64,000 nucleotides of DNA from Gillisella vitis (GTDB taxonomy: Bacteria > Pseudomonadota > Alphaproteobacteria > Rhizobiales > Rhizobiaceae). The translations under genes were made by a program, and so were the position numbers. This document shows, in pieces, positions 9,213 through 18,108 of the stretch. The stretch lies in contig WPHV01000003.1 in NCBI GenBank assembly GCA_009744235.1, forward strand, positions 124,001 through 188,000, written 5' to 3'. The notes under the pieces are model-generated. The model did no database searches. It had not been told where the DNA came from and worked only from the letters and a program-made list of their open reading frames with translations. Position 1 is the stretch's first letter; every line of letters begins with the position of its first letter.

Positions 9213-9632
9213 TTGAGTGAGAAGATCAATCTTAGCGACTATGTGCTCTCGGATGACGACGAGTTCATGAACGCGAACCAGCGAGCTTATTTTCGCGCCA
9301 AGTTGATCGCTTGGAAAAACGACATCCTGCGGGAGGCAAGGGAAACCCTCGGCCATCTCGCGGAAGAGAGTGCCAATCACCCTGACCTTGCAGACCGGGC
9401 ATCTTCGGAAACCGACCGCGCAATCGAGCTTCGAGCGCGTGACCGGCAGCGCAAGCTGATCTCCAAGATTGATGCTGCGTTGCAACGGATCGACGATGGC
9501 ACCTATGGCTATTGCGAGGAAACCGGTGAGCCAATTGGCTTGAAGCGCCTCGACGCCCGCCCGATCGCGACCCTGTCGATCGAAGCGCAGGAACGCCACG
9601 AGCGACGCGAAAAAGTCTATCGAGACGAATAG
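9213..9632 (+). CDS. dksA: RNA polymerase-binding transcription factor DksA
   Basis: 139 aa. It binds in the RNA polymerase secondary channel and, with ppGpp, resets transcription during starvation. The start is TTG 9213: AGGAG at 9201-9205 is 7 bases upstream, and translation then gives SEKINLSDYVLS, the normal N-terminus; an ATG at 9192 lacks such a site. The coiled-coil region (about 25-90) and the C-terminal globular part are present. Of the four zinc-finger cysteines only Cys101 remains (YCEETGEP), the others being Thr, Ser and Ala. Single-cysteine DksA proteins are known in alphaproteobacteria and act without zinc. Confidence 0.93.
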   Translation: MSEKINLSDYVLSDDDEFMNANQRAYFRAKLIAWKNDILREARETLGHLAEESANHPDLADRASSETDRAIELRARDRQRKLISKIDAALQRIDDGTYGYCEETGEPIGLKRLDARPIATLSIEAQERHERREKVYRDE

Positions 9633-10010
9633 ACCAAAAATAGTCAGCCCAGCTTTCAGAGGGAAACGCGCGCAGAGGTTCTGCGTGCGGTGCTGTGCTG
9701 AGAGGCATGGCCAAGGCGTAGGCATTCTGTGGCGTAAGACGGTGCATTAAAACCCGTTATGTCCGCCTATGCGGCTGTTTGCTAGAATAGCCTCTTCCGT
9801 TTCGGTGGTCTGTTGAAGATTTTCCAGATCATAGTCGAGTTAAAAAAAAGCCTTACGTGAGATTGCCCGAGCGCCGATGCCTTCTATGAGGCACACAGCA
9901 AAGGAATCGATTGTTATTGAATCGTTCCCATCAATGCAGCCAGATGACGGGCGGTTGCCTTAGATGCAGTTTTTCAGCGAAGTTGGGTTCCCTTTTCCCT
10001 AAGGCGAACC
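9633..10010. other. Intergenic region after dksA
   Basis: About 380 bases between the ends of converging genes. An imperfect hairpin, CGCAGA (9671-9676) / TCTGCG (9680-9685), may end dksA transcription but has no T-run. A poly-A stretch at about 9842-9850 and no convincing open frame were seen in the rest. Confidence 0.4.
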
Positions 10011-11492
10011 CTAATTCTTGCGCGGAGCGCCCATTTCACCGAAAATCCGGGCGATTTCGTCCTGCAAATTGCCTTCCTTCGGTGCGGGGTCGGATGTCAC
10101 GGTGGCTTGAGGATTGGCACCGGGCGGCATTCTGAGAGGCGCAATGGCGCGGGCAACCGGTGGTTCAACGGTTGGTTTTGGACGCGCCGCTGGCTGGGTC
10201 AGAATTTCGCCGTCGAGGATCTTTTCAAATTCACTTTTCAGAGTGTCGAGGTCCGGCCCGGAATCTTCCTGCGGGGTTTTCTCGGCATTAGGCTCAGGTG
10301 ACAGGTCGATCTCGTCGGGCGGGGTCGGCCTCTTGTAGCGATCTGCGGAAAAAGGTTCGACCCGTGCTTTCAATACCCGTTCGCGCGCAGCATCCAGCAA
10401 CACGCTGGCCTCCTGAGGGGATGTCGTCGCGGGAGCAACCCGAGGCTCGGAAACTGGCATCGACACGTCGGCGGGCTTGCTCGCCATCATGGGCGGCTCA
10501 ACGTCCGGTGCGGTGTCAGCTGGTGCCTCGTTGCGACCAGCGCCCGATGGCGGGCTGATAACCGGCGCCGCAGAATGTCGCGGCGACGAAACACCGGTCA
10601 CAGGCTCGGCGTTGATGGTCTCGGTTGACCGCGGCTCGGCTCTGACATTTGACGCCATCGGAATTTCCGGGGCTGCCACCGTAGACACAGGTTCCGGGGC
10701 TGCTTGCCGGTTCTCGGCCTGCGCTACCGCCTGAGTGACTGGAGCCTTTGTTGATTGAGCCTGCGGTGTCTGAGCCTGCTCTGGCGTAATCTGGGGTGCG
10801 GCGGGTTGCGGCGGGCGTTCAACGCTCTGTGGACGCTGGATATTGTCGTCAGGTGTGGGCTTTAGCGCGGCGGGGGCCTGCACAGGTTTTTGCCCAGCAG
10901 GCTGCGGGGCAGGCGGTGCGGGCATTGCCTGGACGGCTGTGGATAGGGTCTCCTGAGTCGGAGCCGCCGCAACCGGTCTCGCAACTGGCTTCTGAGGCTG
11001 TGCAGAGACTGGTTGCGGACGCGGCTCCTGCCGTGTCGGTTGGGTTTCCAGTCGTGAGGGCGGTGTCTGCAACGCGGCTTGCGTCGCCGGTTCGGTTTGC
11101 TTGGCTTGGCGGGAGGCAAGAGCAGCCAATTCCTGAGCCTTGAGGAGCTCCTGGTTCCTGGCAAGTGCCTCATTGGCGGCAAGCTCCCCGGCCAGATAGG
11201 CCTTAGGCTCGCCAATGCCGCTTTCGACCACGATATCAGTCGGGCCGCCGATCAGGATGAGATGCTCGATATTGTCGCGGCGAATCAACACCAGTCGGCG
11301 GCGAGCATCCACGGCGGCGGCATCCAGCACCTGCAAGCGTGGTTGGCGATTGCGCCCACCGCGCACGAATGGCGACGGCGCCCGGTTTTTGAGGATCCAC
11401 AATATCACGACCAGCACGGCGAGGGCGAGAAACACCCCACCGGCGGCGATCAGGAAGCGGCTGCCATAGGCGTTGAGAATATCGTCCATCAT
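10011..11492 (-). CDS. FliO-domain membrane protein with long Pro/Ala-rich tail
   Basis: About 493 aa from ATG 11492, chosen because GGAG stands 9 bases ahead; ATG 11525 has no such site. One transmembrane helix follows the short N-terminus (about residues 10-33). Then comes a small beta-rich domain, RLQVLDAAAVDARRRLVLIR and NIEHLILIGG, which matches the FliO family of flagellar export-gate assembly proteins. The remaining roughly 370 residues are low-complexity (Pro, Ala, Gln, Thr) and probably disordered, ending with a short conserved-looking tail, DEIARIFGEMGAP. No other flagellar gene is nearby. It lies divergent from cckA. Calling it FliO is a domain assignment, not evidence for flagellar function. 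Confidence 0.65.
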   Translation of the reverse strand: MMDDILNAYGSRFLIAAGGVFLALAVLVVILWILKNRAPSPFVRGGRNRQPRLQVLDAAAVDARRRLVLIRRDNIEHLILIGGPTDIVVESGIGEPKAYLAGELAANEALARNQELLKAQELAALASRQAKQTEPATQAALQTPPSRLETQPTRQEPRPQPVSAQPQKPVARPVAAAPTQETLSTAVQAMPAPPAPQPAGQKPVQAPAALKPTPDDNIQRPQSVERPPQPAAPQITPEQAQTPQAQSTKAPVTQAVAQAENRQAAPEPVSTVAAPEIPMASNVRAEPRSTETINAEPVTGVSSPRHSAAPVISPPSGAGRNEAPADTAPDVEPPMMASKPADVSMPVSEPRVAPATTSPQEASVLLDAARERVLKARVEPFSADRYKRPTPPDEIDLSPEPNAEKTPQEDSGPDLDTLKSEFEKILDGEILTQPAARPKPTVEPPVARAIAPLRMPPGANPQATVTSDPAPKEGNLQDEIARIFGEMGAPRKN

Positions 11493-11932
11493 GGTGGCTG
11501 TCTCCGTCCGAGTATCGGTGGTCATTCAACGCTATTTTCGACTTTGCCTTTGAAAAAGAGGCAAAGCTATGCGGGCTCTATATGGCGCATCGCACCATGG
11601 CCAAGCAAGCTCCGGCATTTATTCCCTGCCTATTTATTGCGATTGCCCACGAAGTGAAGGGGTAAGGTGCCGAAGATCTGCGCCAGATTGCACCTGAGAG
11701 TGTGGGATTGGCTGTGAATGGCTGGCAATGGTGGCCTTGCTGCGCTTTTTGCTGCCCATTCAAGTTGGTAAAGATGTTGCTAACCGTGATTCCCGGCAAT
11801 GGCGACGGGACAGGCCGTGCGAGACCGGCTATCGTGGTGGCAATGCTGCCGGATACAAAGCACCGGATGGATAAGGTGCCGGGTGACAAGGCGCCGAATA
11901 ACAAGGCAAATGAACGCCGAGATGAGGACCGA
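11493..11932. other. Divergent promoter region between the FliO-like gene and cckA
   Basis: About 440 bases. The cckA frame is open upstream to 11702, but the translated extension (Trp/Cys-rich) does not look like protein, so I treat this as untranslated leader and promoter. A CcrM-type GANTC site occurs at the left end of neighbouring coding DNA only; no certain CtrA box was identified by eye. Confidence 0.35.
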
Positions 11933-14551
11933 ATGACAAACCAGCAGCACACAGACGAAAGCGTAGGCCCGCTGGTGGATCGCAGGCCGAGTAGCGGGGC
12001 CGCGTTTCGCATCGTCATCCTGGCCTTTGTTCTGCTGGCCGCCGCCGCCGCCTTCGTGGTTTTCAAGAACTCGCTGGACAACCAGATCGTGCTGGGTGTG
12101 CTGGGCGTCCTGGCCATTGTCGGTATTTTTTTCCTGGTCTCGGCGATCATCGGGTTTATCGAAGTCATGCCGCAAACGCCCTCGGACGGTCTTGGCCGCG
12201 CCTTCCTCGACAGCCAGAGCGAGGGAACGCTGGTCACCGATCCGCGTGGGCACATTATTTATGCCAATGCCGCCTATGGCCGGATGACCGGCGCGCGCCG
12301 GGCGACAGACGTACAGACTCTGGAAGCGCTGTTGTCTCGCCATCGTGAGGCTGGTGAAGCGCTTTACCGGCTGATCAATGGCTTGCGCGAAGACCGGGAC
12401 GGGCAGGAGGAGTTTCGGCTGCTAAAACCGCTCGGACCGTTTTCCGGCAATGGTTCCGGCGCGCATTGGTACCGGTTGCGGGCTCGCCGTCTGGTGGAGA
12501 AGGGGCCACACAAAGGCCTTCAGATATGGCAGATTGCCGACATTACCGCCGACCGTGATGACCAGGAGCGGTTTTTCAAGGAATTACAGAACGCGATCGA
12601 TTACCTCGATCATGCGCCAGCCGGCTTCTTTTCGGCTGGTCGCAAGGGCGAGATCTTCTATCTGAACGCCACCCTTTCGGAATGGCTCGGCATCGATCTC
12701 ACGCAATTTTCGCCAGGCGCCATCTATCTCAAGGACCTTGTTGCAGGCGAGGGCATGGCGCTGATCCAGTCGGTACAGGCCGAACCCGGCCTGTCGAAGA
12801 CCGCAACGCTCGATCTTGACCTGCGCCGTGCCGATGGCCGCAGTTTTCCAGCCCGCCTTGTCCATAGGGTTCGTTCGGCCCGCGATGGCGCGCCGGGGGA
12901 GAGCCGGACGATCGTGCTGGCCCGTCAGGAGGTCATTGCCGGTGACCGTTCGGATTCCTCTGCCTCCATGCGCTTCACCCGGTTTTTCAATAATACGCCG
13001 ATGGCAATTGCCTCGGTGGACGGGCAGGGGCGCATCCTGCGCACCAATGCGCCGTTCCTGAAATTCTTTTCGGATGTCGTTTCTCGCGACGATATCGACC
13101 GCAAGATCCGGCTGGATGCGGTCCTGCATGATAATGAGCGTCCGGTATTCGCCGAGGCGTTGTCGCAGGCGCGCGACCGGCAGGTAGACATCGCACCGAT
13201 TGATTCGCGCCATCCCCTGGATGACATGCGCCATTTTCGGTTCTACGTGAACGCGGTCATCGATCAGAGCGACGAAGCGCCGGAAGAGGCGGCCATTGTC
13301 TATGCGGTTGACGTCACCGACCAGAAGGCTCTGGAAACCCAGATGGCCCAGACGCAGAAGATGAATGCCGTCGGCACGCTGGCCGGGGGCATCGCCCACG
13401 ATTTCAACAATGTTCTGACGGCCATTCTTCTGTCTTCCGACCATCTGCTGCTCCAGGCGCGGCCTTCGGATTCGAGCTTTGCCGACCTGATGGAAATCAA
13501 GCGCAATGCCAATCGCGCCGCTGTTCTGGTACGCCAATTGCTGGCTTTCTCACGCAAGCAGACCATGCGCCCAACGGTTCTAAACCTGACCGATGTGATC
13601 GGCGACCTGCGTATGCTGGTCGACCGGCTGATCTCAGGCACCAATGTCAAGCTGCATGTGGATTACGGACGGGATCTCTGGCCGGTCAAGGCGGATCTTT
13701 CTCAATTCGAACAGGTGCTGATCAATCTCTGCGTCAATGCCCGCGATGCCATGCCGCAAGGCGGCAATATCACCATCAGCACCCGCAATGTCACCGGTGT
13801 CGAAGCGGCCGCCTATAATCATCGCGGCCTGCCGCATGAGGATTTTGTGCTGATCGAAGTGGCCGACAGGGGCACTGGTATCGCCCCTGAGATCATCGAC
13901 AAGATCTTCGAACCCTTCTTTACCACCAAGGATGTGGGTAAGGGGACCGGGCTAGGACTTGCCATGGTCTATGGTATCGTCAAACAGTCCGGCGGCTATA
14001 TCTACCTGGAGTCGGAGGTTGGCGAAGGCACGGCATTCCGGATTTTCCTGCCGCGCCATATTGTTGAGCCTGTTGTCATTGATGCGACCCTTGCACCGGG
14101 CGCGCAAGCCCAGCAGGGCAATGGCCGGGTTCTGGCTGCGTCCGAATCCGAAAACTCCAAGGAACCGGACGACCTGACAGGCAAATCCGCCGTGGTTCTG
14201 CTGGTAGAGGACGAGGACGCCGTGCGGCGCGGCGGCAAGCGCATGCTGGAAACCAGAGGCTATACGGTCCACGAGGCCTGCTCCGGCGTCGAAGCGCTGG
14301 AAATCATGGAGGAACTGGAAGGCAAGGTCGATATTGTCGTATCCGACGTGGTGATGCCGGAAATGGATGGCCCATCGTTGTTGAAGGAATTGCGCAAGAC
14401 CTATCCGGATATGAAATTCATCTTCGTTTCTGGTTATGCCGAGGATGCTTTTGCGCGAAACCTGCCTGCAGATGCCAAATTCGGCTTCCTGCCGAAACCC
14501 TTCTCCCTCAAGCAATTGGCCATCGCCGTTCGCGAAATGCTGGATGCATGA
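11933..14551 (+). CDS. cckA: Hybrid sensor histidine kinase CckA, cell-cycle regulator
   Basis: 872 aa from ATG 11933 (GAGGA 4 bases ahead). Two transmembrane helices (about 24-44 and 51-74) anchor it in the inner membrane. PAS-like domains follow (roughly 90-200, 215-330 and 345-465), then the HisKA motif [11 protein letters not shown] with phospho-acceptor His489, the HATPase domain ([21 protein letters not shown]), and a C-terminal receiver whose acceptor is Asp805 ([13 protein letters not shown]). The [11 protein letters not shown] H-box with an attached receiver is typical of CckA, which feeds the ChpT phosphotransferase and through it CtrA and CpdR. The gene is probably essential. It stands alone on the strand and is followed by a hairpin. 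Confidence 0.9.
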   Translation: MTNQQHTDESVGPLVDRRPSSGAAFRIVILAFVLLAAAAAFVVFKNSLDNQIVLGVLGVLAIVGIFFLVSAIIGFIEVMPQTPSDGLGRAFLDSQSEGTLVTDPRGHIIYANAAYGRMTGARRATDVQTLEALLSRHREAGEALYRLINGLREDRDGQEEFRLLKPLGPFSGNGSGAHWYRLRARRLVEKGPHKGLQIWQIADITADRDDQERFFKELQNAIDYLDHAPAGFFSAGRKGEIFYLNATLSEWLGIDLTQFSPGAIYLKDLVAGEGMALIQSVQAEPGLSKTATLDLDLRRADGRSFPARLVHRVRSARDGAPGESRTIVLARQEVIAGDRSDSSASMRFTRFFNNTPMAIASVDGQGRILRTNAPFLKFFSDVVSRDDIDRKIRLDAVLHDNERPVFAEALSQARDRQVDIAPIDSRHPLDDMRHFRFYVNAVIDQSDEAPEEAAIVYAVDVTDQKALETQMAQTQKMNAVGTLAGGIAHDFNNVLTAILLSSDHLLLQARPSDSSFADLMEIKRNANRAAVLVRQLLAFSRKQTMRPTVLNLTDVIGDLRMLVDRLISGTNVKLHVDYGRDLWPVKADLSQFEQVLINLCVNARDAMPQGGNITISTRNVTGVEAAAYNHRGLPHEDFVLIEVADRGTGIAPEIIDKIFEPFFTTKDVGKGTGLGLAMVYGIVKQSGGYIYLESEVGEGTAFRIFLPRHIVEPVVIDATLAPGAQAQQGNGRVLAASESENSKEPDDLTGKSAVVLLVEDEDAVRRGGKRMLETRGYTVHEACSGVEALEIMEELEGKVDIVVSDVVMPEMDGPSLLKELRKTYPDMKFIFVSGYAEDAFARNLPADAKFGFLPKPFSLKQLAIAVREMLDA

Positions 14552-14578
14552 ACGGACTGTAGATTGAGAGACTGGGAG

Positions 14579-14612
14579 AGCCATCATGCGCTTTATAAGG
14601 CGTATGATGGCT
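14579..14612 (+). terminator. Hairpin after cckA
   Basis: AGCCATCATGCGC (14579-14591) pairs with GCGTATGATGGCT (14600-14612), with one G-U pair and an 8-base loop. It lies 28 bases after the cckA stop. No T-run follows, so it may be a Rho-assisted end or a 3' stability element. Confidence 0.45.
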
Positions 14613-14834
14613 TGTGGGAGGAGATTTAAGCAGCACCTTGGATGTGCCGATATGGCTTTAAATAAAAACTTTTATTTAGGATAATTATATTCGTGGTTGC
14701 CACGCGAAACACCCCGAAATTGCCTTGAATCGATTTCTATAGAAGGAGCCATTGCCCCTGGCTTCGACATCTTTCTGGATTTGCGAATCGATCACGACAT
14801 ATGTGCCAAGGCTTGAAGAAGAGGTCGTTATTTT

Positions 14835-15707
14835 ATGACGTATATGCGTGCGTGTGCATTTGCCAATCGCGAGATGAGACTGGAAAACCGCTCTCGCTTT
14901 TCGGCGATTTTTCCCTTGGCATTGGTTCTCGGTCTTTCCGGTTGCGGCTCGGTTCCATTGACGCAATCGGGCTCTCTCAAATCCTATGAAAAGCTAGGGC
15001 CGGTCGAGGGCAAAATCGCTAAGTCACGGGTATTTTTGGATCAACAATCGCTGCTGACAGCCCGCTCGATCGCCATTTCACCGACGAAATTATCACCGCA
15101 GGCGCGCTCGAAGCTCCATGAATCAGGCAGTGACCGGCTGGTTTCCAACGCGCTGGATCGGGCATTGTGCATCGATCTCAGCGACAGGTTTCTTGTGGTT
15201 CGCCCCGGAGAGCCTGCCGATTTGACCGTGCAAGCGGAGATTACCGACATCGTTCCGACCGGCAAGATTGCCGCTGGTGTTTCCAAGGTGACAACGCTTG
15301 GAACATCCGCCGTCCTGCCGGTCGGTATTCCCCGTCTTCCCATCGGTCTTGGCGGCCTTGCGGTGGAAGCCGAAGCGCTTACCCCGCAGGGAACACAAGT
15401 GGCGGCAATCGTCTGGTCCAGGGGTGCAAACTCGATAACCAATGGCCCTCGCGTCTCCGAAGTCGGCGATGCCTATGGTCTGGCCTCGTCCTTTGCCGGT
15501 GAGTTTTCGCAGATGCTGCAAAAAGGCCAGAAACCCTCCGGCATCAACCTATCCTTGCCATCAGGGCAAAAGCTGAAATCGGGACTGGGCGGCGCACCCA
15601 AGAATGCCGCCTGCGAAGCCTTCGGGCGGGCACCGGGCATTGGCGGAATGGTTGGAACGATGGTCGGCGCGCCACCATCCTGGTCGGACAAAGCTGGCAA
15701 GCAGTAA
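14835..15707 (+). CDS. DUF3313-type outer-envelope lipoprotein
   Basis: 290 aa. After a polar leader comes a hydrophobic stretch ending in the lipobox LSGC (Cys37), so the mature protein would be lipid-anchored. The body is about 250 residues, with a DUF3313-like core around the DLSDRFLVV and DLTVQAEITDI segments and a Gly/Pro-rich C-terminus. ATG 14835 has AGAGG about 9 bases ahead; ATG 14874, giving a shorter leader more typical of lipoproteins, is also possible. No function is known for the family. It is transcribed alone, converging with the tetR gene. Confidence 0.7.
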   Translation: MTYMRACAFANREMRLENRSRFSAIFPLALVLGLSGCGSVPLTQSGSLKSYEKLGPVEGKIAKSRVFLDQQSLLTARSIAISPTKLSPQARSKLHESGSDRLVSNALDRALCIDLSDRFLVVRPGEPADLTVQAEITDIVPTGKIAAGVSKVTTLGTSAVLPVGIPRLPIGLGGLAVEAEALTPQGTQVAAIVWSRGANSITNGPRVSEVGDAYGLASSFAGEFSQMLQKGQKPSGINLSLPSGQKLKSGLGGAPKNAACEAFGRAPGIGGMVGTMVGAPPSWSDKAGKQ

Positions 15708-15762
15708 GGAGACCATCGAGCCTGGAAGCTGATTTTCAGCCTCCAGGTTTCGGTCCAAGCCG

Positions 15763-16323
15763 TCAGCTTTTGGATGGGCTTTTGTGGCGCAATCCATCCA
15801 TCAGCAATCCGATCAGCCGATGCGAACGGTCGCGCCATTCCGGGGTGTCGGGCATGGAATAGATGCTGGAGAGGGCGTGCAGCACGTCAGCCTCGCCGAT
15901 ATCGTCGCGAATGAGCTGCTGCTCCTGCGCCTTTGCCATCAGCCGGGCGACCGCATCGCGGATCAGGCCGGAGCCCTCCGCAAACAGGGTGGAATTGGAA
16001 TTCATAATAATTTTCAAGCTATTGGCCATGCCGCGTTTGGTGGCGATATAGCCAACGAAACGGCGCATCCATTCCTCCAGCGCCATATCGGCGGGAAGTG
16101 TTGTCGCAAGCTCCGTCGCCGCTTCTGCCAGGCTTGACAATTCGCGCCGGTAAATCGCCTCGACAAGATGTTCGCGCGTCTGAAAATGGCGGTAAAGCGT
16201 GCCAATACCGACGCCTGCCTGCCTTGCGATATCTTCAAGCGAGGTTTCGACGCCTTTTTCAGCAAAGGCGAGGGCTGCAACCTCGACCAATTTCTCCCGG
16301 TTTCGCAGGGCATCCGCACGCAT
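15763..16323 (-). CDS. TetR-family repressor, likely regulator of the pao-like operon
   Basis: 186 aa from ATG 16323 (AAGG 8 bases ahead). An in-frame TTG at 16410 would add 29 residues of unlikely sequence. The N-terminal helix-turn-helix is typical: residues of EDIARQAGVGIGTLYRHF followed by the LVEAIYRRE helix. The C-terminal ligand-binding domain is all-helical and resembles the TetR_C group found with alcohol or aldehyde dehydrogenases. It is divergent from the molybdenum oxidoreductase operon, and a perfect 26-bp palindrome lies between them. That arrangement suggests it represses that operon, and perhaps itself, until an aldehyde-related ligand binds. Confidence 0.85.
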   Translation of the reverse strand: MRADALRNREKLVEVAALAFAEKGVETSLEDIARQAGVGIGTLYRHFQTREHLVEAIYRRELSSLAEAATELATTLPADMALEEWMRRFVGYIATKRGMANSLKIIMNSNSTLFAEGSGLIRDAVARLMAKAQEQQLIRDDIGEADVLHALSSIYSMPDTPEWRDRSHRLIGLLMDGLRHKSPSKS

Positions 16324-16418
16324 TTTAGGTGCCTTCGGCGAAGATGTGTTCGAGGCAGCCGATGCCAAAATTCTGCTCCGGGACAATTGGGGCTTGACGA
16401 AAGACGACAAACCGCTAG

Positions 16419-16444
16419 TTTAAACGGAGGCGCCTCCGTTTAAA
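16419..16444. promoter_or_regulatory. Perfect 26-bp palindrome, probable TetR operator
   Basis: The half-site TTTAAACGGAGGC (16419-16431) is followed directly by its exact reverse complement (16432-16444). Length, lack of a spacer and position between a TetR gene and a divergent operon are typical of TetR-family operators. The site is 96 bases upstream of the tetR ATG and about 208 upstream of the first pao-like gene. Confidence 0.8.
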
Positions 16445-16585
16445 AGGGCCTTCCAAGTCATAGTCCAGAAGAGGGGAGGATGTCATGTTAAAAATAGTGC
16501 GCATCTCCCGTCCTTCAAGTCGGCATCGTTTCTGACAGCTGAGGCTGTCCACAATCGCCTTTGAAATTTTCGTCCGAGACGGCAA

Positions 16586-16615
16586 GCGCCATGCGTTTAT
16601 GCAAACGCATGGCGC
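16586..16615 (+). promoter_or_regulatory. Perfect hairpin in the pao-like operon leader
   Basis: GCGCCATGCGTTT (16586-16598) and AAACGCATGGCGC (16603-16615) form a 13-bp perfect stem with loop ATGC. It ends 36 bases before the first start codon and is followed by CTACTCACTCTTTTAAG. It may be a second protein-binding palindrome or an RNA attenuator. The sequence differs from the operator palindrome. Confidence 0.55.
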
Positions 16616-16651
16616 CTACTCACTCTTTTAAGCGACAGCACGGAGCTTATC

Positions 16652-17125
16652 ATGCCAGCAACACTTCATCTCAGCTTGACCATCAACGGCGCGGTTCACG
16701 AATGTGACGTTGAACCGCGCGTGACCTTGCTTGACGCGCTTCGCGAGCATTTGTCGATGACCGGCACCAAGAAGGGCTGCGATCAGGGTCAGTGCGGCGC
16801 CTGCACCTGCCATGTCGATGGCAAGCGGGTCTTGTCCTGCATGATGCTGGCAGCCCAGGCGGAAGGCCATGCGATCACCACGATAGAAGGCATTGCGGCG
16901 CCGAATGGCGAATTGCATCCGGTTCAAACAGCTTTTCTGGAACAGGATGCCTTTCAATGCGGTTATTGTACACCCGGCCAGATCATGTCGGCTGTGGCAT
17001 GCATCCGCGAGGGGCATGCGGGATCGGATGCGGAAATTCGCGAATATATGTCTGGAAACCTCTGTCGCTGCGGGGCCTATAACAGCATCGTGGCGGCGGT
17101 GCGTGACGCGGCGGAGGCTGCATGA
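16652..17125 (+). CDS. paoA: Aldehyde oxidoreductase, 2Fe-2S subunit (PaoA-like)
   Basis: 157 aa electron-transfer subunit of a molybdenum hydroxylase. The plant-ferredoxin-type cluster is bound by Cys43, 48, 51 and 63, and the second [2Fe-2S] cluster by Cys103, 106, 138 and 140 (CGYC and CRC pairs). Both sets are complete. Unlike E. coli PaoA, which carries a Tat signal for export, this protein starts directly with the ferredoxin fold (MPATLHLSLTING), so the complex is predicted to stay in the cytoplasm. GGAG lies 9 bases ahead of the ATG. The stop overlaps the next start by 4 bases. The symbol is given by analogy to paoABC; isoquinoline or related oxidoreductase subunits look similar. Confidence 0.85.
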   Translation: MPATLHLSLTINGAVHECDVEPRVTLLDALREHLSMTGTKKGCDQGQCGACTCHVDGKRVLSCMMLAAQAEGHAITTIEGIAAPNGELHPVQTAFLEQDAFQCGYCTPGQIMSAVACIREGHAGSDAEIREYMSGNLCRCGAYNSIVAAVRDAAEAA

Positions 17126-18108
17126 TGAAGAGCTTTTCCTATAGCCGGGCATCGTCGATACAAGCAGCCCGTGAGGCAACGCACCAACCAAAGACCACGC
17201 TGCTGGCCGGTGGTACGAGCTTGCTTGACCTTGCCAAATCCGGTGTTGCGGAGCCGGATAATGTCCTCGATATCAGCCATCTGGCCGGACTTGGCACCAT
17301 TACCGTAAACGAAACTGGAGCCACCATTGGCACCCTGGCCAGAATGTCCACCGTGGCCGACCATCCTGCCATAAAGGCGCGGTTCCCAGCTGTTGCGCAA
17401 TCGCTGTCTCTGGCGGCGTCGGCCCAGTTGCGCAATATGGCGACGGTTGGTGGCAATCTCATGCAACGGACCCGCTGTTCCTATTTCCGTGATCCTGGCA
17501 CATTTGCAGCCTGCAACAAGCGCGCACCGGGTTCCGGCTGTTCAGCCATCGGCGGCGTGACCCGGAACCATGCAGTGCTTGGCACCAGCGATCTCTGCAT
17601 TGCCAGCTATCCCGGCGATCTTGCCGTGGCGCTGACCGCCTTTGATGCCACGGTGGATGTGGGTGAGCGGCAAATCGCTATCGACGATTTCTTTTTGCCC
17701 TATGGCGATGCGCCCCATCTCGAAACCCTGTTGAAGCCGGGAGAAATGATCCTTTCCATTGCCATTCCGGCATCCGCTGCGGCTGAAAATTCCACCTATC
17801 TGAAGATCCGCGACCGTCAGTCCTACGAATTCGCCGCAGCCAGTACGGCCGTTGGCCTGGAACTGGAAGAGGATGGCCGCACGATCCGGGATATTCGCAT
17901 TGCGCTTGGTGGCGTGGCCAGCAAACCATGGCGGGTCCGCGCCGTTGAACAGGCGCTGACCGGCAAGCTGCTTGAGCCGCAAACCGTGGAGCAGGCCAGC
18001 CGGCTGTCGATGGAAGGCGCGGTATCGCAGGGCGATAATCACCACAAGATCCAACTGGCGCCGCGCGTTATCGCCCGCGCCGTCCTCACTCTGGGAGGTC
18101 TCGCATGA
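17122..18108 (+). CDS. paoB: Aldehyde oxidoreductase, FAD subunit (PaoB-like)
   Basis: 328 aa. It has the FAD-binding fold of molybdopterin dehydrogenases: LLAGGTSLLDLAKSG near residues 27-41 and TVGGNLMQRTRCSYF around 108-122, with the CO-dehydrogenase flavoprotein C-terminal domain after residue about 215. Four cysteines at 119, 131, 140 and 159 lie in the inserted loop that in PaoB and in 4-hydroxybenzoyl-CoA reductase carries an extra [4Fe-4S] cluster, so the extra cluster is likely here. ATGA overlaps link it to both neighbours, implying coupled translation in subunit order. Confidence 0.86.
   Translation: MMKSFSYSRASSIQAAREATHQPKTTLLAGGTSLLDLAKSGVAEPDNVLDISHLAGLGTITVNETGATIGTLARMSTVADHPAIKARFPAVAQSLSLAASAQLRNMATVGGNLMQRTRCSYFRDPGTFAACNKRAPGSGCSAIGGVTRNHAVLGTSDLCIASYPGDLAVALTAFDATVDVGERQIAIDDFFLPYGDAPHLETLLKPGEMILSIAIPASAAAENSTYLKIRDRQSYEFAAASTAVGLELEEDGRTIRDIRIALGGVASKPWRVRAVEQALTGKLLEPQTVEQASRLSMEGAVSQGDNHHKIQLAPRVIARAVLTLGGLA

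Larger units (their letters stand above)
16324..16651. other. Divergent control region between tetR and the pao-like operon
   Basis: About 330 bases holding one perfect operator-like palindrome near the tetR side and one long perfect hairpin near the paoA side (both listed). The remaining DNA shows no open frame that looks real. Confidence 0.6.

Noticed and set aside
11702..11932. N-terminal extension of cckA by 77 codons
   Set aside because: The translated stretch is Trp/Cys-rich and unlike CckA; ATG 11933 with GAGGA ahead gives a normal start.
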